Shown: positions 1 through 9,044 of the stretch, one piece after another
Layout: each line of letters begins with the position of its first letter
Numbering within the stretch: the stretch's first letter is position 1
Translations under genes and position numbers: made by a program
The notes under the pieces: generated by a model
What the model was told of the DNA's origin: nothing
Databases searched by the model: none
Seen by the model: only the letters and a program-made list of their open reading frames with translations
Assembly: GCF_014654205.1 (NCBI RefSeq)
Contig: NZ_BNAW01000036.1
Coordinates: 1-64,000, forward strand
Source: Amycolatopsis bullii
GTDB taxonomy: Bacteria; Actinomycetota; Actinomycetes; Mycobacteriales; Pseudonocardiaceae
Length of the DNA: 64,000 bases
Direction: 5' to 3'

Positions 1-54
1 GAGGTGGGCCGCTGGGTGGTCATCCCGTCGCCTGAACGAGGCCTATCACTTTGA
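1..54 (+). CDS. Possible 3' end of an unidentified convergent gene (partial)
   Basis: At the window edge two plus-strand frames stay open and end close together. One ends ...IPSPERGLSL with TGA at 52-54. The other ends ...GGHPVA with TGA at 33-35. I cannot tell which is coding, or whether either is. The second is striking because GGHPVA is also the C-terminus of the convergent glycosyltransferase at 132-3446, and the two stop regions are inverted copies of each other. Too little sequence is present to name a product. Confidence 0.25.
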   Translation, partial: EVGRWVVIPSPERGLSL

Positions 55-153
55 GCCGGGCCCGCAAGCTTGCGCTGCCACCTCACGTTGCGCTGTCGGT
101 TGCGGGCCCGGCTCAAAGTGATTTGACGGCCTCAGGCGACGGGATGACCACCC
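14..153. repeat. Long imperfect inverted repeat between convergent gene ends; likely bidirectional terminator
   Basis: Two nested perfect arms are visible. The inner 23-bp arm lies at 45-67 and 100-122 (begins ATCACTTTGAGCC) with a 32-nt loop. The outer 22-bp arm lies at 14-35 and 132-153 (begins GGGTGGTCATCCC). Nine unmatched bases separate inner from outer on each side. The right outer arm is the last coding stretch and stop codon of the glycosyltransferase. A transcript from either strand would fold into a very stable hairpin, but there is no U-tract. Confidence 0.7.
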
Positions 154-3100
154 TGCTCCTTCCTTGGGGCAAGCCCCCGCGGGGCGGGGACCGCCGTGAG
201 GAGCGTGAACAGCACTGCCGCCAGCTGGGCCAGGAGGAGCAAGTTCCGCTCCGTTCCCGGGTACTCCACCGTCACCTCTGCCGATGTCGGGGGCACCGAT
301 ACCGCTACCTGGTGGCCCCACGCCGGGACGATCGGGACCGGCTTGCCGGCCACCGTCGCCTTCCAGCCCGGCTCCTGCTCTGCCGCCAGCACCAGGAGCC
401 GGCCGGTCGGGCCGTCGGACACCCTCACGCGCACGTCCGGCAGATCCGCCCGGACCGGTGCCACGCCCGGCGAATTCCCGGGCGCGCCGCCGCCCGTGAC
501 CGCCGCTTTGGCCAGCTCCGGCGAGATCAAGATCACCTGGCCGGCCGGGGGCACCAGCCGGAGGACGCCGCGGCCGTCGGATGTCGGCGCCGCCACCGAC
601 AGCAGGTCCTTCGCCAGCGGGAGGTACGCCTTCGGGTCGACTCCCGGGGGGAGCACCACGAACTGGACGCCCGCCGCCGCGGCCGCCGCGAGCGCGCCCT
701 GGACCGCCGCCGCGTCGCCGCGGCCGAGGCTGACGCGCCACGACGTCAGGCGGGCCGGGGTGCCGGGTGTCGGGGCCAGCTCGTCGTCGCCGTAGTGCGG
801 GAGGCGGCCGCCGAGCTGGCGGGTCGCGTCCGGGGCCAGGTCGAGCACCGACCGGCCGGACGCCGCCAGCTCGGCCGTCACCTCCGGAGCCAGCGAAGGC
901 CGCGAACCGGCCCGCAGCGGGCCCTGCGACCCGACGACCACCGCGCCCGCCGCCAGGGCCAGGAACACCGCCACCCCGGCCACCGCCATGACCTTCGGCA
1001 GCCACGCGGCCGGCACCCCGGCCGTGCCGCCGCGCTGCCACGACCCGAGCACCACCCACAGCAGCCCGGCGCCGACGATCAGCAGCGGCACGCCCGCGTA
1101 ACCGTGCGACGGCGTGCCGCCCTGCAGCGGGGGCGCCGTCACCAGCCGCACCAGCACCAGGCCGGCCGCGCCCAGCGCCGCGAGCGCGACCCCGCCGGCC
1201 GCGAGCTTCGTCGGCCGGACGACCACGGCCACCAGCGCCGCGGCGATCACCGCGACGCCGAGCGGCCAGGCGCCCGGCCCGCCCGGGTCGAGCCCGGCGA
1301 GATCCGTGCCGGAAACGGGCGCAGCGGCCCCGCCGAGCCCCTGCACGAGCAGTTCCGGGTGCTTCAGCAGCACGGTCGGCCACGGCAGCAGCAGCGCCAG
1401 CGGCAGCAGCACCACGATCCCGACCGACGCGATCCGGCGGGCCAGCCCGGTCGGCGCGGGCAGCACGACGAACCCGATCAGCAGCCCGGCGAGCGCGAGC
1501 CCGTGCGCCAGCGGCGAAAACGCGCCGAGCAGCGCCACCCCGAACGCCGAGAGCGCCGACACGTGCAGCCAGCGCGTGTCCGCGTGCACGAGCAGCCCGG
1601 CGATGCCCGCGGCCACCAGCGGCAGCACGAGGTGCACCACGACGACGTCGAGCCGGCCCTGCGCCACGCCGGCGGTCGCGGCAGGCAGGAGCGCGTAGGT
1701 CGCCGCGACGACCGCGCGGACCCAGCGGCGCACGCGAAGCCGCCTCGTCGCCGCGTACGCGCTCAGTGCCGCGAGCGGGATGTCGCCGATGAGGAGGATC
1801 GCCACCAGCGCGGCCGGGCCGCCGATCGGCGCGAACACCGCGCCGAGCGTGCCGAGCACCGGCAGGGTGGCCGACGCGGGCGCGCCGGTGCCGCCCGCGA
1901 TCGCGTGCCACGGCGTCAGGTACGTCGTCCAGAGCTCCCCCAGCCCGCCGACCGGGAGCAGCTTGCCGCCGAAGAGGTCGAGGCCGAGCCGGGCGCGGTT
2001 GACGACCAGGCCGAGCGCGGTGAGCACGACGAGCAGGACCACGGGCGGCGCGAAGATCGTCGCCGCCAGCACCCGGCGGCGGTTCACCTCCACGAAGACG
2101 AGTTCGGATTCCGGCTCTTCGGCTTCGGAGGCGTCTGCGGCGGTGTCTTCGGCGTCTTCGGTGTCTTCGGCGCGGGGCGCCGGGGTTTCCGGCAACGCGA
2201 CGGCGACGAGCGTGCCCGGACGACGCAGCCCGGACCCGCGCGAGCTGACTCCGCGCAGCGCGCCCGCGGGCAGCGCGTCGGGGCCGACCGGACGGTGGTC
2301 GCGGGCGTCGAGCGCTTCCGGCGTCACCCACGCCGACTCTGTCTCGACGGTCTCGGGCACCCGGCCGAGGGCGACGTCGTTCTCGACGCCGCGGCGCACC
2401 AAGCCGACGACTCCGGCGCGGACGGCGTTGCGCAGCCGGGTCCAGCGGCCGGTGAAGAGCCCGCGGACCGTGCCCGGCCGCGGATTCCGCCGCCGGTGGG
2501 CACGCGCGGCGCGCAATCCGCCGCGTCCACTGAGGAGGTACGCGGCGGCGGCCAGCTCGGACCGTGCTTCCCCGGTGCGGCGCAGCAGGACGAAGGCCAG
2601 CGCGCGCAGCACCGCGAGCAGCGGAAGCCGGATCATGCCGAGCCAGAAGGAAAACGGCGAGCAGTTCACCAGGAACACGCGCAGCCCGTGGGCGCGGTTC
2701 GCGGCGGCCACGGGGCCGGGGAGCGCGTCCGCCGTCCGCCGTCCGGTGGTGACGGCCCGGGCGTGCCGCACGCGGGCGAGCGGCACGGACAGGACCACGC
2801 CGCCGGCCGCGTTCGCGCGCCAGCCGAAGTCGAGATCTTCGCGCAGCAACGGGAAATCCGGGTCGAAGCCGCCGAGGGAGTCCCAGGCGTCGCGGCGCAC
2901 GAGCGAGCCGGCGCTGGGCACGGCGAGCACTTCCAGGGGGTCCTCGCCGGTGGTGGCGACCTGCTGGCGGTGCCCGGCGGCGTCGGTGGACAGGCCGGCT
3001 TCGACGATCAGCCGCGGATCGGTCCAGTCGAGGCCGAGCGCGCCGAGCACGGTGGCCGACGGTTCCTTCGTGGCGGTGTGGAGCAGCTGCTCGAGGCAGT

Positions 3101-3446
3101 CGGGTTCGGGCGCGCAGTCGTCGTGCAGCAGCCACAGCCAGGAACCGGGGTCGCCCCAGCGTTCGGTGGCGTGCCCGACGGCTTCGGCGACCGCGGCCGC
3201 GAAGCCGGTCTCACTCGAGAGCGTGACGACCCCGGAGAGCACGGGAGAAGAATCCGGCCCGGGATCCGCGGCAGCCTCGGCGAGCAGCCGCGGGGTCGCG
3301 TCGGTGGAGCCGGTGTCCACGGCGAGCACGTGCCGGGGCCGGACGCTGCTGCGGCGCAACGCGGAAAGCGCCAGCGGCAGCCAGTTTTCGCCGTTGTGAC
3401 AGACCACAATGGCCAGAACGGGCGCGGTGCGCGAGACGGGGGGCAA
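132..3446 (-). CDS. Large glycosyltransferase: GT2 domain fused to a multi-pass membrane region
   Basis: The 1104-residue protein begins with a GT-A family 2 domain (about residues 1-270). Visible hallmarks are VVCHNGENWLP near the N-terminus, AVDTGSTDAT, an acidic HDDC motif at the metal/nucleotide-sugar position, and FPLLREDLDFGWRANAAG in the acceptor region. After a Glu/Asp-rich linker (about 410-450) come many hydrophobic helices, then a C-terminal soluble, presumably extracytoplasmic part. This suggests transfer of a sugar to a lipid or cell-envelope acceptor at the membrane; the substrate cannot be read from sequence. The start is TTG with GGAG six bases upstream. It lies downstream of whiB2 on the same strand. 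Confidence 0.85.
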   Translation of the reverse strand: MPPVSRTAPVLAIVVCHNGENWLPLALSALRRSSVRPRHVLAVDTGSTDATPRLLAEAAADPGPDSSPVLSGVVTLSSETGFAAAVAEAVGHATERWGDPGSWLWLLHDDCAPEPDCLEQLLHTATKEPSATVLGALGLDWTDPRLIVEAGLSTDAAGHRQQVATTGEDPLEVLAVPSAGSLVRRDAWDSLGGFDPDFPLLREDLDFGWRANAAGGVVLSVPLARVRHARAVTTGRRTADALPGPVAAANRAHGLRVFLVNCSPFSFWLGMIRLPLLAVLRALAFVLLRRTGEARSELAAAAYLLSGRGGLRAARAHRRRNPRPGTVRGLFTGRWTRLRNAVRAGVVGLVRRGVENDVALGRVPETVETESAWVTPEALDARDHRPVGPDALPAGALRGVSSRGSGLRRPGTLVAVALPETPAPRAEDTEDAEDTAADASEAEEPESELVFVEVNRRRVLAATIFAPPVVLLVVLTALGLVVNRARLGLDLFGGKLLPVGGLGELWTTYLTPWHAIAGGTGAPASATLPVLGTLGAVFAPIGGPAALVAILLIGDIPLAALSAYAATRRLRVRRWVRAVVAATYALLPAATAGVAQGRLDVVVVHLVLPLVAAGIAGLLVHADTRWLHVSALSAFGVALLGAFSPLAHGLALAGLLIGFVVLPAPTGLARRIASVGIVVLLPLALLLPWPTVLLKHPELLVQGLGGAAAPVSGTDLAGLDPGGPGAWPLGVAVIAAALVAVVVRPTKLAAGGVALAALGAAGLVLVRLVTAPPLQGGTPSHGYAGVPLLIVGAGLLWVVLGSWQRGGTAGVPAAWLPKVMAVAGVAVFLALAAGAVVVGSQGPLRAGSRPSLAPEVTAELAASGRSVLDLAPDATRQLGGRLPHYGDDELAPTPGTPARLTSWRVSLGRGDAAAVQGALAAAAAAGVQFVVLPPGVDPKAYLPLAKDLLSVAAPTSDGRGVLRLVPPAGQVILISPELAKAAVTGGGAPGNSPGVAPVRADLPDVRVRVSDGPTGRLLVLAAEQEPGWKATVAGKPVPIVPAWGHQVAVSVPPTSAEVTVEYPGTERNLLLLAQLAAVLFTLLTAVPAPRGLAPRKEQGGHPVA

Positions 3447-3542
3447 CGAACGCTCCAGATGAGGCGGGCAGTCGGTGCGGCCACCCTACGGCCCCGGCCC
3501 GTCACCCGATGGTGAGCCCACGCCGAGACTTCACCCAAGGGA

Positions 3543-3574
3543 AATCGCCGGTGACGCGAACATCACCGGCGATT
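3543..3574. other. Perfect 12-bp stem-loop upstream of the glycosyltransferase
   Basis: AATCGCCGGTGA at 3543-3554 pairs perfectly with 3563-3574 around an 8-nt loop. It lies about 100 bp upstream of the glycosyltransferase start. No T-run follows on either strand, so it may be a weak terminator or an operator. Confidence 0.5.
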
Positions 3575-3636
3575 CGCCATGAATCTCGCCGCGGAGCCGA
3601 GCCCATCCACGCTCGGGCCGGGCAACGCGGGGGTCC

Positions 3637-3677
3637 GGGGGCTTGCCCCCGGGCGGGGTCTGGGGGTTGCACCCCCA
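3637..3677. repeat. Tandem G/C hairpins 3' of whiB2
   Basis: Two short perfect hairpins sit side by side: GGGGGCTTGCCCCC at 3637-3650 and TGGGGGTTGCACCCCCA at 3661-3677, separated by GGGCGGGGTC. They lie 55-95 bp past the whiB2 stop and could terminate whiB2 transcription. From memory, this composite looks like a dispersed intergenic repeat of GC-rich actinomycetes; only one copy is in this window. Confidence 0.55.
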
Positions 3678-3731
3678 GAAGACACTGAAACGAGCGATCA
3701 TGGTCCGCGCGTTCCGCGGACACACCTCTCC

Positions 3732-4019
3732 CTAAATCGCGCGTTTCTTCAGCTTGCGGCGCTCCCGCTCGGACAGACCGCCCCAGATGCCGAAGCGCTC
3801 GTCGTGGGCCAATGCGTACTCAAGGCACTCGTCCTTGACCTCGCAGCCCAGGCAGATCCGCTTGGCTTCGCGGGTGGAGCCGCCCTTCTCGGGGAAGAAC
3901 GCCTCCGGGTCCGTCTGCGCGCACAGGGCGCGTTCCTGCCAATCCTGCTCTTCTTCGGTGGCATCGATGAGCTCGGTGAGATCTCCCAGAGCCTGCTCCG
4001 GGATCTCGCCCCAACTCAT
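3732..4019 (-). CDS. whiB2: WhiB2/WhmD-type iron-sulfur transcriptional regulator
   Basis: The 95-residue protein carries the Wbl signature: one Cys in RALCAQTDPEAFFPEKGGS, then a C-x2-C-x5-C cluster (ICLGCEVKDEC), the GIWGG turn and a basic tail RERRKLKKR. The four cysteines bind a 4Fe-4S cluster in this family. The sequence matches the WhiB2/WhmD subgroup, which acts in septation and cell division in mycobacteria and in sporulation in Streptomyces (WhiB). The ATG at 4019 was chosen because the Wbl domain and a short acidic N-terminus follow it; the frame stays open upstream but that stretch is not Wbl-like. Confidence 0.93.
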   Translation of the reverse strand: MSWGEIPEQALGDLTELIDATEEEQDWQERALCAQTDPEAFFPEKGGSTREAKRICLGCEVKDECLEYALAHDERFGIWGGLSERERRKLKKRAI

Positions 4020-4268
4020 GACGTGCCCCCATTCCTTCCCATCGGCTTCCAACCGCACGTCCGCCTCCTCGCTCCCTAGCACTCCCCAGGCTGGCGGTGG
4101 TGAAACGACACTCGCCGTCCCCTCTCGGCGGCGAATGACATCACTGTGATTACACCCGTGTAGTGCGGTCAGGTCAAGCGGAGTAGCGAGTTCGGGGGAC
4201 GTTCCGGCCCGATCGCGCAAGGGGACACGCCGGTAACTTCACACCGGGCATACGGAAGACTGGAGCAC

Positions 4269-5045
4269 GTGCAGAAGTCAGCAGTGCGCCCCAGCCCGGT
4301 CTTCCTCGGCATCCTCGCGCTCACCGTCGCCGGTGGCGCCATGGCCGCGTTCGGTGACGTCAACACCGTTTTCGTCCGCGACCGCGATCCGCTGCTCATC
4401 GCCGGCGTGGTGATCTTCGTCGCCGCCGGCTGGGTGGCGTCGCTGTCGCTGCACGAGTTCGGGCACGCGTTGGTCGCCTACCGCGGCGGCGACTACAGCG
4501 TCGCCCACAAGGGTTACCTGACGCTGGACGTGCGGAAGTACACCGATCCCGTCCTGTCGATCATCCTGCCGTTGATCTTCCTCATCATCGGCGGCATCCC
4601 GCTGCCGGGCGGCGCGGTGTGGATCAACCGGGGCGCGCTGCGCTCGCGCGGGACGTCTTCGTGGGTTTCGCTGGCCGGGCCGCTGAGCAACCTCGCGGTC
4701 GGGGCGGCGCTGGCGCTGGTGGTCGCGGTGGTCCCGATGGCGGGCGGCCTCGCCATCGCGATCTCCTACCTGACCCTCCTGCAGGTCCTGACCTTCCTCT
4801 TGAACATCCTCCCCATTCCCGGCCTCGACGGCTGGGGCGCGCTCGAGCCGTACCTGCCGCCGCGGGCCCGCGAACTGGGCGCGCAGGTCCGCCCGTGGGC
4901 GCCGATCATCCTGTTCGCGATCCTGTGGTTCTTCGACCCGGCGCGGGACGCCCTCTGGGCCGGCGCGGACTGGATCTACGACACGTTCGGCGGTTCCCGG
5001 CGGCTCGCCGTCTTCGGCAACTCGGTCTTCCAGTTCTGGCGCTGA
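4269..5045 (+). CDS. Site-2 protease family (M50) membrane metalloprotease
   Basis: The 258-residue polytopic membrane protein has the zinc-binding HEFGH motif (SLSLHEFGHALVAY, about residue 65) inside a hydrophobic segment. The third-ligand motif NILPIPGLDGWG lies near residue 180. Together they define the two halves of an S2P active site. Family members cleave substrates within the membrane, but the substrate here is unknown. There is no PDZ domain, so it resembles the compact actinobacterial form. It is monocistronic, divergent from whiB2 and convergent with the next gene. Confidence 0.88.
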   Translation: MQKSAVRPSPVFLGILALTVAGGAMAAFGDVNTVFVRDRDPLLIAGVVIFVAAGWVASLSLHEFGHALVAYRGGDYSVAHKGYLTLDVRKYTDPVLSIILPLIFLIIGGIPLPGGAVWINRGALRSRGTSSWVSLAGPLSNLAVGAALALVVAVVPMAGGLAIAISYLTLLQVLTFLLNILPIPGLDGWGALEPYLPPRARELGAQVRPWAPIILFAILWFFDPARDALWAGADWIYDTFGGSRRLAVFGNSVFQFWR

Positions 5046-5074
5046 GGCTGGGGATCGGCGCCGCGCGGGAATGA

Positions 5075-5872
5075 TCAGCGCGGTGCCGTGGCGGGTGGCG
5101 CGTGCTCGGTGAGCCAGCCGTGCGCGCGCTTCCACACCACGCGCAGGCCCGACCGCTCCCCGAGGTAGTCGCCCGCCGCACCGACGACCGGGAGCATGCC
5201 GAGCGCGCGGTGGAACAGGTTGCCGCGGGGGCGCTTCTCCAGTTCCCCGGTGATGCCCAGCAAGCCGCGGCCCAGCCGCCACAGCGTCCGGCCGGCCGCC
5301 TTCACCGTGGCCTTGCCGTGCTTCTTCTCCGACGCCCTCAGTTCTTCGGTCAGCTTCGCCGCTTCGTCCGCCTCCGCGGCTTCGTCGTGCTCCGCGTGTT
5401 TGCCCGCCGCCAGGTCGGGATCGATGGTGCGCTCGAAGAGCACCCACGCGATGAGCCGCACCCGCGTTCCGACGTCGGTCACCCCGTACTCGCCCGCGAT
5501 CGCGCACAGCAACAGGCCCTGGGACGCCGCGCCGAGGGCGTCCTGCACCGGGAGCCGGTCGGCCAGCGCGCCGCCCAGCCCGGGGATCGACGTCAGCAGC
5601 GCGGTGAAGCGGCCGACGCGGTTCATCCACCAGCTCGACCGGTCGTAGCCCGTCATCCGCGCCCACGCCGCCGTGCCCGGCACCTTCACCGACGTGACGC
5701 CGTGGATCAGCTTCGCCTTCAGCCCGGACTCGACCTCGGCCAGGTCCTCGGCCGCCCGCGCCTGCAGGCCGAACGGATCGGACTCGCGCAGCGCGTCCAG
5801 CATCGGCCCGCACGCACGCACGAACGGCCGCAGCACGGCCACGACCTGCCGGTCGGAGATCGTCTCACCCAC
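5075..5872 (-). CDS. Conserved hypothetical protein
   Basis: The 265-residue, probably cytoplasmic protein has no motif I can name. The middle (about 100-140) is moderately hydrophobic and could associate with a membrane. A Lys/Glu/Ala-rich stretch (about 150-190) looks helical. It starts with GTG and overlaps the upstream membrane-protein gene by 8 nt, so it is probably third in an mshB-led transcript. I infer coupled expression, not a role in mycothiol metabolism. Confidence 0.7.
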   Translation of the reverse strand: MGETISDRQVVAVLRPFVRACGPMLDALRESDPFGLQARAAEDLAEVESGLKAKLIHGVTSVKVPGTAAWARMTGYDRSSWWMNRVGRFTALLTSIPGLGGALADRLPVQDALGAASQGLLLCAIAGEYGVTDVGTRVRLIAWVLFERTIDPDLAAGKHAEHDEAAEADEAAKLTEELRASEKKHGKATVKAAGRTLWRLGRGLLGITGELEKRPRGNLFHRALGMLPVVGAAGDYLGERSGLRVVWKRAHGWLTEHAPPATAPR

Positions 5873-6257
5873 GTCCCGGTCCCCTTCCCGCCGACCGGCG
5901 CGGCGCGCCGCCCAGCACCATCGCGCCCGGCAGCGCGCTCGCGCCGAGCAGCAGCAACGCCCGCCAGTCCTGGATCAGCACCAGGTCACCGCCCGGGCCC
6001 AGCATGCCGACCCCGAACACGACGAGCACCCACACCGCGAGGGGTACCCAGGAAAGCCCGGGCCGCACCAGCTTCGCCGTGGTCCACACCAGCCACGGCG
6101 TGGTGACGGCGCCCACGAGCACCGTCACCGGCAGCGGGACCACGCCGATGCGCAGCGGCAGGAAGAACAGCTCCAGCAGGGCCAGCAGCACCGTGTCGAC
6201 GGCGAGCAGCGCGAGCAGCAGCCCCTGTTCGAGCGTCAGCCGCTCGTCCACGGTCAC
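5865..6257 (-). CDS. Small membrane protein following mshB (Rv1171-like)
   Basis: The 130-residue protein has about four hydrophobic segments (LLLALLAVDTVLLALLELFF first) and an Arg/Gly-rich C-terminus. The GTG start overlaps the mshB stop as GTGA. From memory, M. tuberculosis also has an uncharacterised membrane protein (Rv1171) directly after mshB, so this looks like conserved synteny. Function is unknown. Confidence 0.75.
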   Translation of the reverse strand: MTVDERLTLEQGLLLALLAVDTVLLALLELFFLPLRIGVVPLPVTVLVGAVTTPWLVWTTAKLVRPGLSWVPLAVWVLVVFGVGMLGPGGDLVLIQDWRALLLLGASALPGAMVLGGAPRRSAGRGPGRG

Positions 6258-7096
6258 AGCCCGCCGAACAGGTCGTCCGCCGCGCCCTCGGCCGGGCCGT
6301 GGGCCAGCACGAAGCAGTCCTTCGCGGGGATCGGCTGGGCGATCTCGTTCGTGAGCGCGAAGTACGGGACGTCGCCCTCGACCACGTCCAGCTGCGTCGC
6401 GTGCGCACGCAGGGCCGCCAGCTTCGCCGGGACGTACGCGGCGACGTCGAGCACCGTGGTGATCTCCTCGTCGGGCGTCGCGGGCAGCTCGTCGTCCTCC
6501 GGCACGCGGTAGCGGGTCTCGCCCGCACGCAGCGCGGCCAGCCCGGCACGCACCGCGCTCTTCGACGTCACCGTGTGGAACATCCGCGCCACCGAACCGG
6601 CCCCGGCCGCCGCCGCCATCGTGATTTCGTGGGCGCGGATGTGGTCGGGGTGGCCGTAGCCGCCGAAGGCGTCATAAGTCACGACGACCTGGGGCCGGAC
6701 CTCGTCGAGGAGCTCCGCCAGCTGCGCGGTCTGCTCCTCGGCGCTGCCCCCGGTGAACGCCCGCGGGTGCGACGCCGACGGCGTACCCGCCATGCCCGAA
6801 TCGCGCCACCGGCCGATGCCGCCCAGGAAACGGTGCCGCGACACCCCCAGTGCGGCGCACGCGGCCTTCAGCTCGGCGACGCGGTAGCCGCCCAGCTGGT
6901 CGGCGGCCCAGGCGCCCAGCCCGGCGAGCTCGGGCAGGCCGGCCATGATCTCGCCTTCCTCACCCAGCGTGCAGGTCACCACGGTCACCTCGGCGCCTTC
7001 CGCGGCGTATCGTGCGATCGAGGCGCCGGTGGTGATGCTTTCGTCGTCGGGATGGGCGTGGACGAACAGCAGCCTTCGCGATACCGGGGAGATCAC
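6254..7096 (-). CDS. mshB: MshB, GlcNAc-Ins deacetylase (mycothiol biosynthesis)
   Basis: The 280-residue enzyme removes the acetyl group from 1D-myo-inositol 2-acetamido-2-deoxy-alpha-D-glucopyranoside, the second committed step of mycothiol synthesis in the cytoplasm. It has the PIG-L/LmbE zinc motif HAHPDDES (about residues 13-20) and the later GHPDH motif that supplies the remaining ligand. Residues GEEGEIMAG follow as in known MshB. GTG at 7096 was taken as the start because the first beta strand (RRLLFVHAHPDD) begins seven codons later; the frame upstream is not conserved in character. It is divergent from the fused ABC ATPase. Confidence 0.93.
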   Translation of the reverse strand: MISPVSRRLLFVHAHPDDESITTGASIARYAAEGAEVTVVTCTLGEEGEIMAGLPELAGLGAWAADQLGGYRVAELKAACAALGVSRHRFLGGIGRWRDSGMAGTPSASHPRAFTGGSAEEQTAQLAELLDEVRPQVVVTYDAFGGYGHPDHIRAHEITMAAAAGAGSVARMFHTVTSKSAVRAGLAALRAGETRYRVPEDDELPATPDEEITTVLDVAAYVPAKLAALRAHATQLDVVEGDVPYFALTNEIAQPIPAKDCFVLAHGPAEGAADDLFGGL

Positions 7097-7208
7097 GGGT
7101 TGAGCGTAATTCCCGTGCTCCGACCTTCGTCGGGGACACCCTCGGTTATCCTCGCGCGAGTCGCGACCGCCGCGTCGTGACGGTCTGTACCCCCACGAAG
7201 GGCATCTG

Positions 7209-8990
7209 GTGAGCACTGAAGCAACTTCGGCGGACGTCGCCGGCGTGTCAGGATCGGTCCTGTCCATTTCCGACCTCAGCGTGTCGTTCCAGACCGAGGA
7301 CGGCGTCGTGAACGCCGTCAAGGGCATCGGGTTCGACGTGCAGCCCGGCGAGATCGTGGCCGTGGTCGGGGAGTCCGGGTCCGGCAAGTCCGTCACGTCG
7401 ATGTCGGTGCTGGGCCTGCTGCCCAAGACCAGCCGGATCGCCGGTGAACTGCGCCTCGGCGAGCGCAACCTGGCGGATCTCAAAGAGAAGGACATGCAGA
7501 AGATCCGCGGCAACCAGGTCGCGATGATCTTCCAGGAGCCGATGACGGCGCTGAACCCGGTCTACACGGTCGGCTGGCAGCTGCGCGAGGCCCTGCGGTC
7601 CCACCTCGACATCGCCAAGGACGCCGCCGACAAGCGGGCGGTCGAGCTGCTCGACATGGTCGGCATCCCGAACCCCGAGCTGCGGTTCAAGCAGTACCCG
7701 CACCAGCTTTCGGGCGGCCTGCGCCAGCGCGTCGTCATCGCCATGGCGATCGCGTGCGACCCGAAGGTCATCATCGCCGACGAGCCGACCACGGCGCTCG
7801 ACGTCACGGTCCAGGCGGAGATCCTCGGCCTGCTGCGCAAGCTGCGCGACACGCTGGACACGGCGATCGTGCTGATCACCCACGACATGGGCGTCGTCGC
7901 CGACATGGCCGACCGCGTCATCGTGATGTACCAGGGCGAGATCGTCGAAGAGGCGCCGGTGCGCGAGCTGTTCGCGTCGCCGAAGGAGGACTACACCCGG
8001 CGGCTGCTCGCCGCGGTGCCGGTGCTCGGCCAGCGCCCCGAGGGCCGTCGTCTCCTGGAGGACTCCGGGATCGCCGGCGACAGCACCGAGGCGGCCAGGA
8101 TCGCCGAGGAGATCCGGCTGGCCGACAAGGAGCTCGAGGCCGTCATCGAGGAGGCCGCACCGGCCCTCGAGATCAAGAACCTCGTGCTCGAGTACCCGGG
8201 CCGCCGCGGCCAGGCCAAGAACCGCGCGGTCGACGACGTCTCGCTGACCATCGCCAAGGGCGAGATCGTCGGCCTGGTCGGCGAGTCCGGCTCGGGCAAG
8301 TCGACGGTCGGCCGCTGCGCCGTCGGCCTGCTGCGCGCGACCCAGGGCACGATCGCGATCGCGGGCAAGGACATCACGACGATGTCGGCGAAGGAGATCC
8401 GGCCGCTTCGCCGGTTCTTCTCGATCGTGTTCCAGGACCCGGCGTCGACGCTGGACCCGAAGATGACGATCGGCGAGTCGATCGCCGAGCCGATGGTGCT
8501 GCACAAGGTGCTGGCCGGCAAGGAGCTGTCGGCGCGGGTCCGGTCGCTGCTCGACAAGGTCGAGCTGGGCGGGCACTACATGAACCGCTACCCGCACGAG
8601 CTGTCCGGCGGCCAGCGCCAGCGCGTGGCGATCGCCCGCGCGCTGTCGCTCGACCCGGCGCTGCTGATCGCGGACGAGCCGACGTCGGCGCTGGACGTGT
8701 CGGTGCAGGCCCGCGTGCTGGACCTGTTCCTCGACCTGCAGCAGTCGCTGCAGTTCGCCTGCCTGTTCATCAGCCACGACCTGGCGGTGGTCGACCTGCT
8801 GGCCGACCGCGTCGCGGTGATGCAGCACGGCAAGCTGGTCGAGGTCGGCACCCGTGACCAGGTGCTGCACTCGCCCCAGCAGGAGTACACGAAGCGCCTG
8901 CTGTCGGCGGCCCCGGTCGCGGACCCGGTGCTGCAGGCCGAGCGCCGCGCGGCCTGGGAGGCCGGCCGGCTGGCCCCGGTTGCCGACTGA
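7209..8990 (+). CDS. Fused double ATP-binding protein of a peptide-type ABC importer (DppD-DppF)
   Basis: The 593-residue protein contains two complete ABC ATPase domains. Each has a Walker A (GESGSGKS; GESGSGKSTVG), a signature (LSGGLRQRV in domain 1, LSGGQRQRV in domain 2) and a Walker B followed by DEPT. Each ends with the C-terminal extension typical of oligopeptide/dipeptide ATPases (QEYTKRLLSA). It would energise the permeases encoded convergently at 9122-12174. The GTG start at 7209 lies 112 bp from the divergent mshB start. Fused DppD-DppF proteins are common in actinobacteria. Confidence 0.93.
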   Translation: MSTEATSADVAGVSGSVLSISDLSVSFQTEDGVVNAVKGIGFDVQPGEIVAVVGESGSGKSVTSMSVLGLLPKTSRIAGELRLGERNLADLKEKDMQKIRGNQVAMIFQEPMTALNPVYTVGWQLREALRSHLDIAKDAADKRAVELLDMVGIPNPELRFKQYPHQLSGGLRQRVVIAMAIACDPKVIIADEPTTALDVTVQAEILGLLRKLRDTLDTAIVLITHDMGVVADMADRVIVMYQGEIVEEAPVRELFASPKEDYTRRLLAAVPVLGQRPEGRRLLEDSGIAGDSTEAARIAEEIRLADKELEAVIEEAAPALEIKNLVLEYPGRRGQAKNRAVDDVSLTIAKGEIVGLVGESGSGKSTVGRCAVGLLRATQGTIAIAGKDITTMSAKEIRPLRRFFSIVFQDPASTLDPKMTIGESIAEPMVLHKVLAGKELSARVRSLLDKVELGGHYMNRYPHELSGGQRQRVAIARALSLDPALLIADEPTSALDVSVQARVLDLFLDLQQSLQFACLFISHDLAVVDLLADRVAVMQHGKLVEVGTRDQVLHSPQQEYTKRLLSAAPVADPVLQAERRAAWEAGRLAPVAD

Positions 8991-9002
8991 CGGACTGACC
9001 GG

Positions 9003-9039
9003 CGAAGGGCCCGCACCCGGGTGGGGTGCGGGCCCTTCG
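9003..9039. terminator. Strong bidirectional hairpin terminator
   Basis: A perfect 16-bp stem (CGAAGGGCCCGCACCC at 9003-9018 with 9024-9039) closes a 5-nt loop 13 bp after the fused ATPase stop. No strong T-run follows, as is common in high-GC actinobacteria. It separates the ATPase gene from the convergent permease gene. Confidence 0.75.
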
Positions 9040-9044
9040 ACGTG

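Noticed and set aside
51..3515. Long plus-strand frame opposite the glycosyltransferase
   Set aside because: The minus strand carries recognisable GT2 motifs and helices; the plus frame is low-complexity Arg/Gly/His and has no ribosome site.
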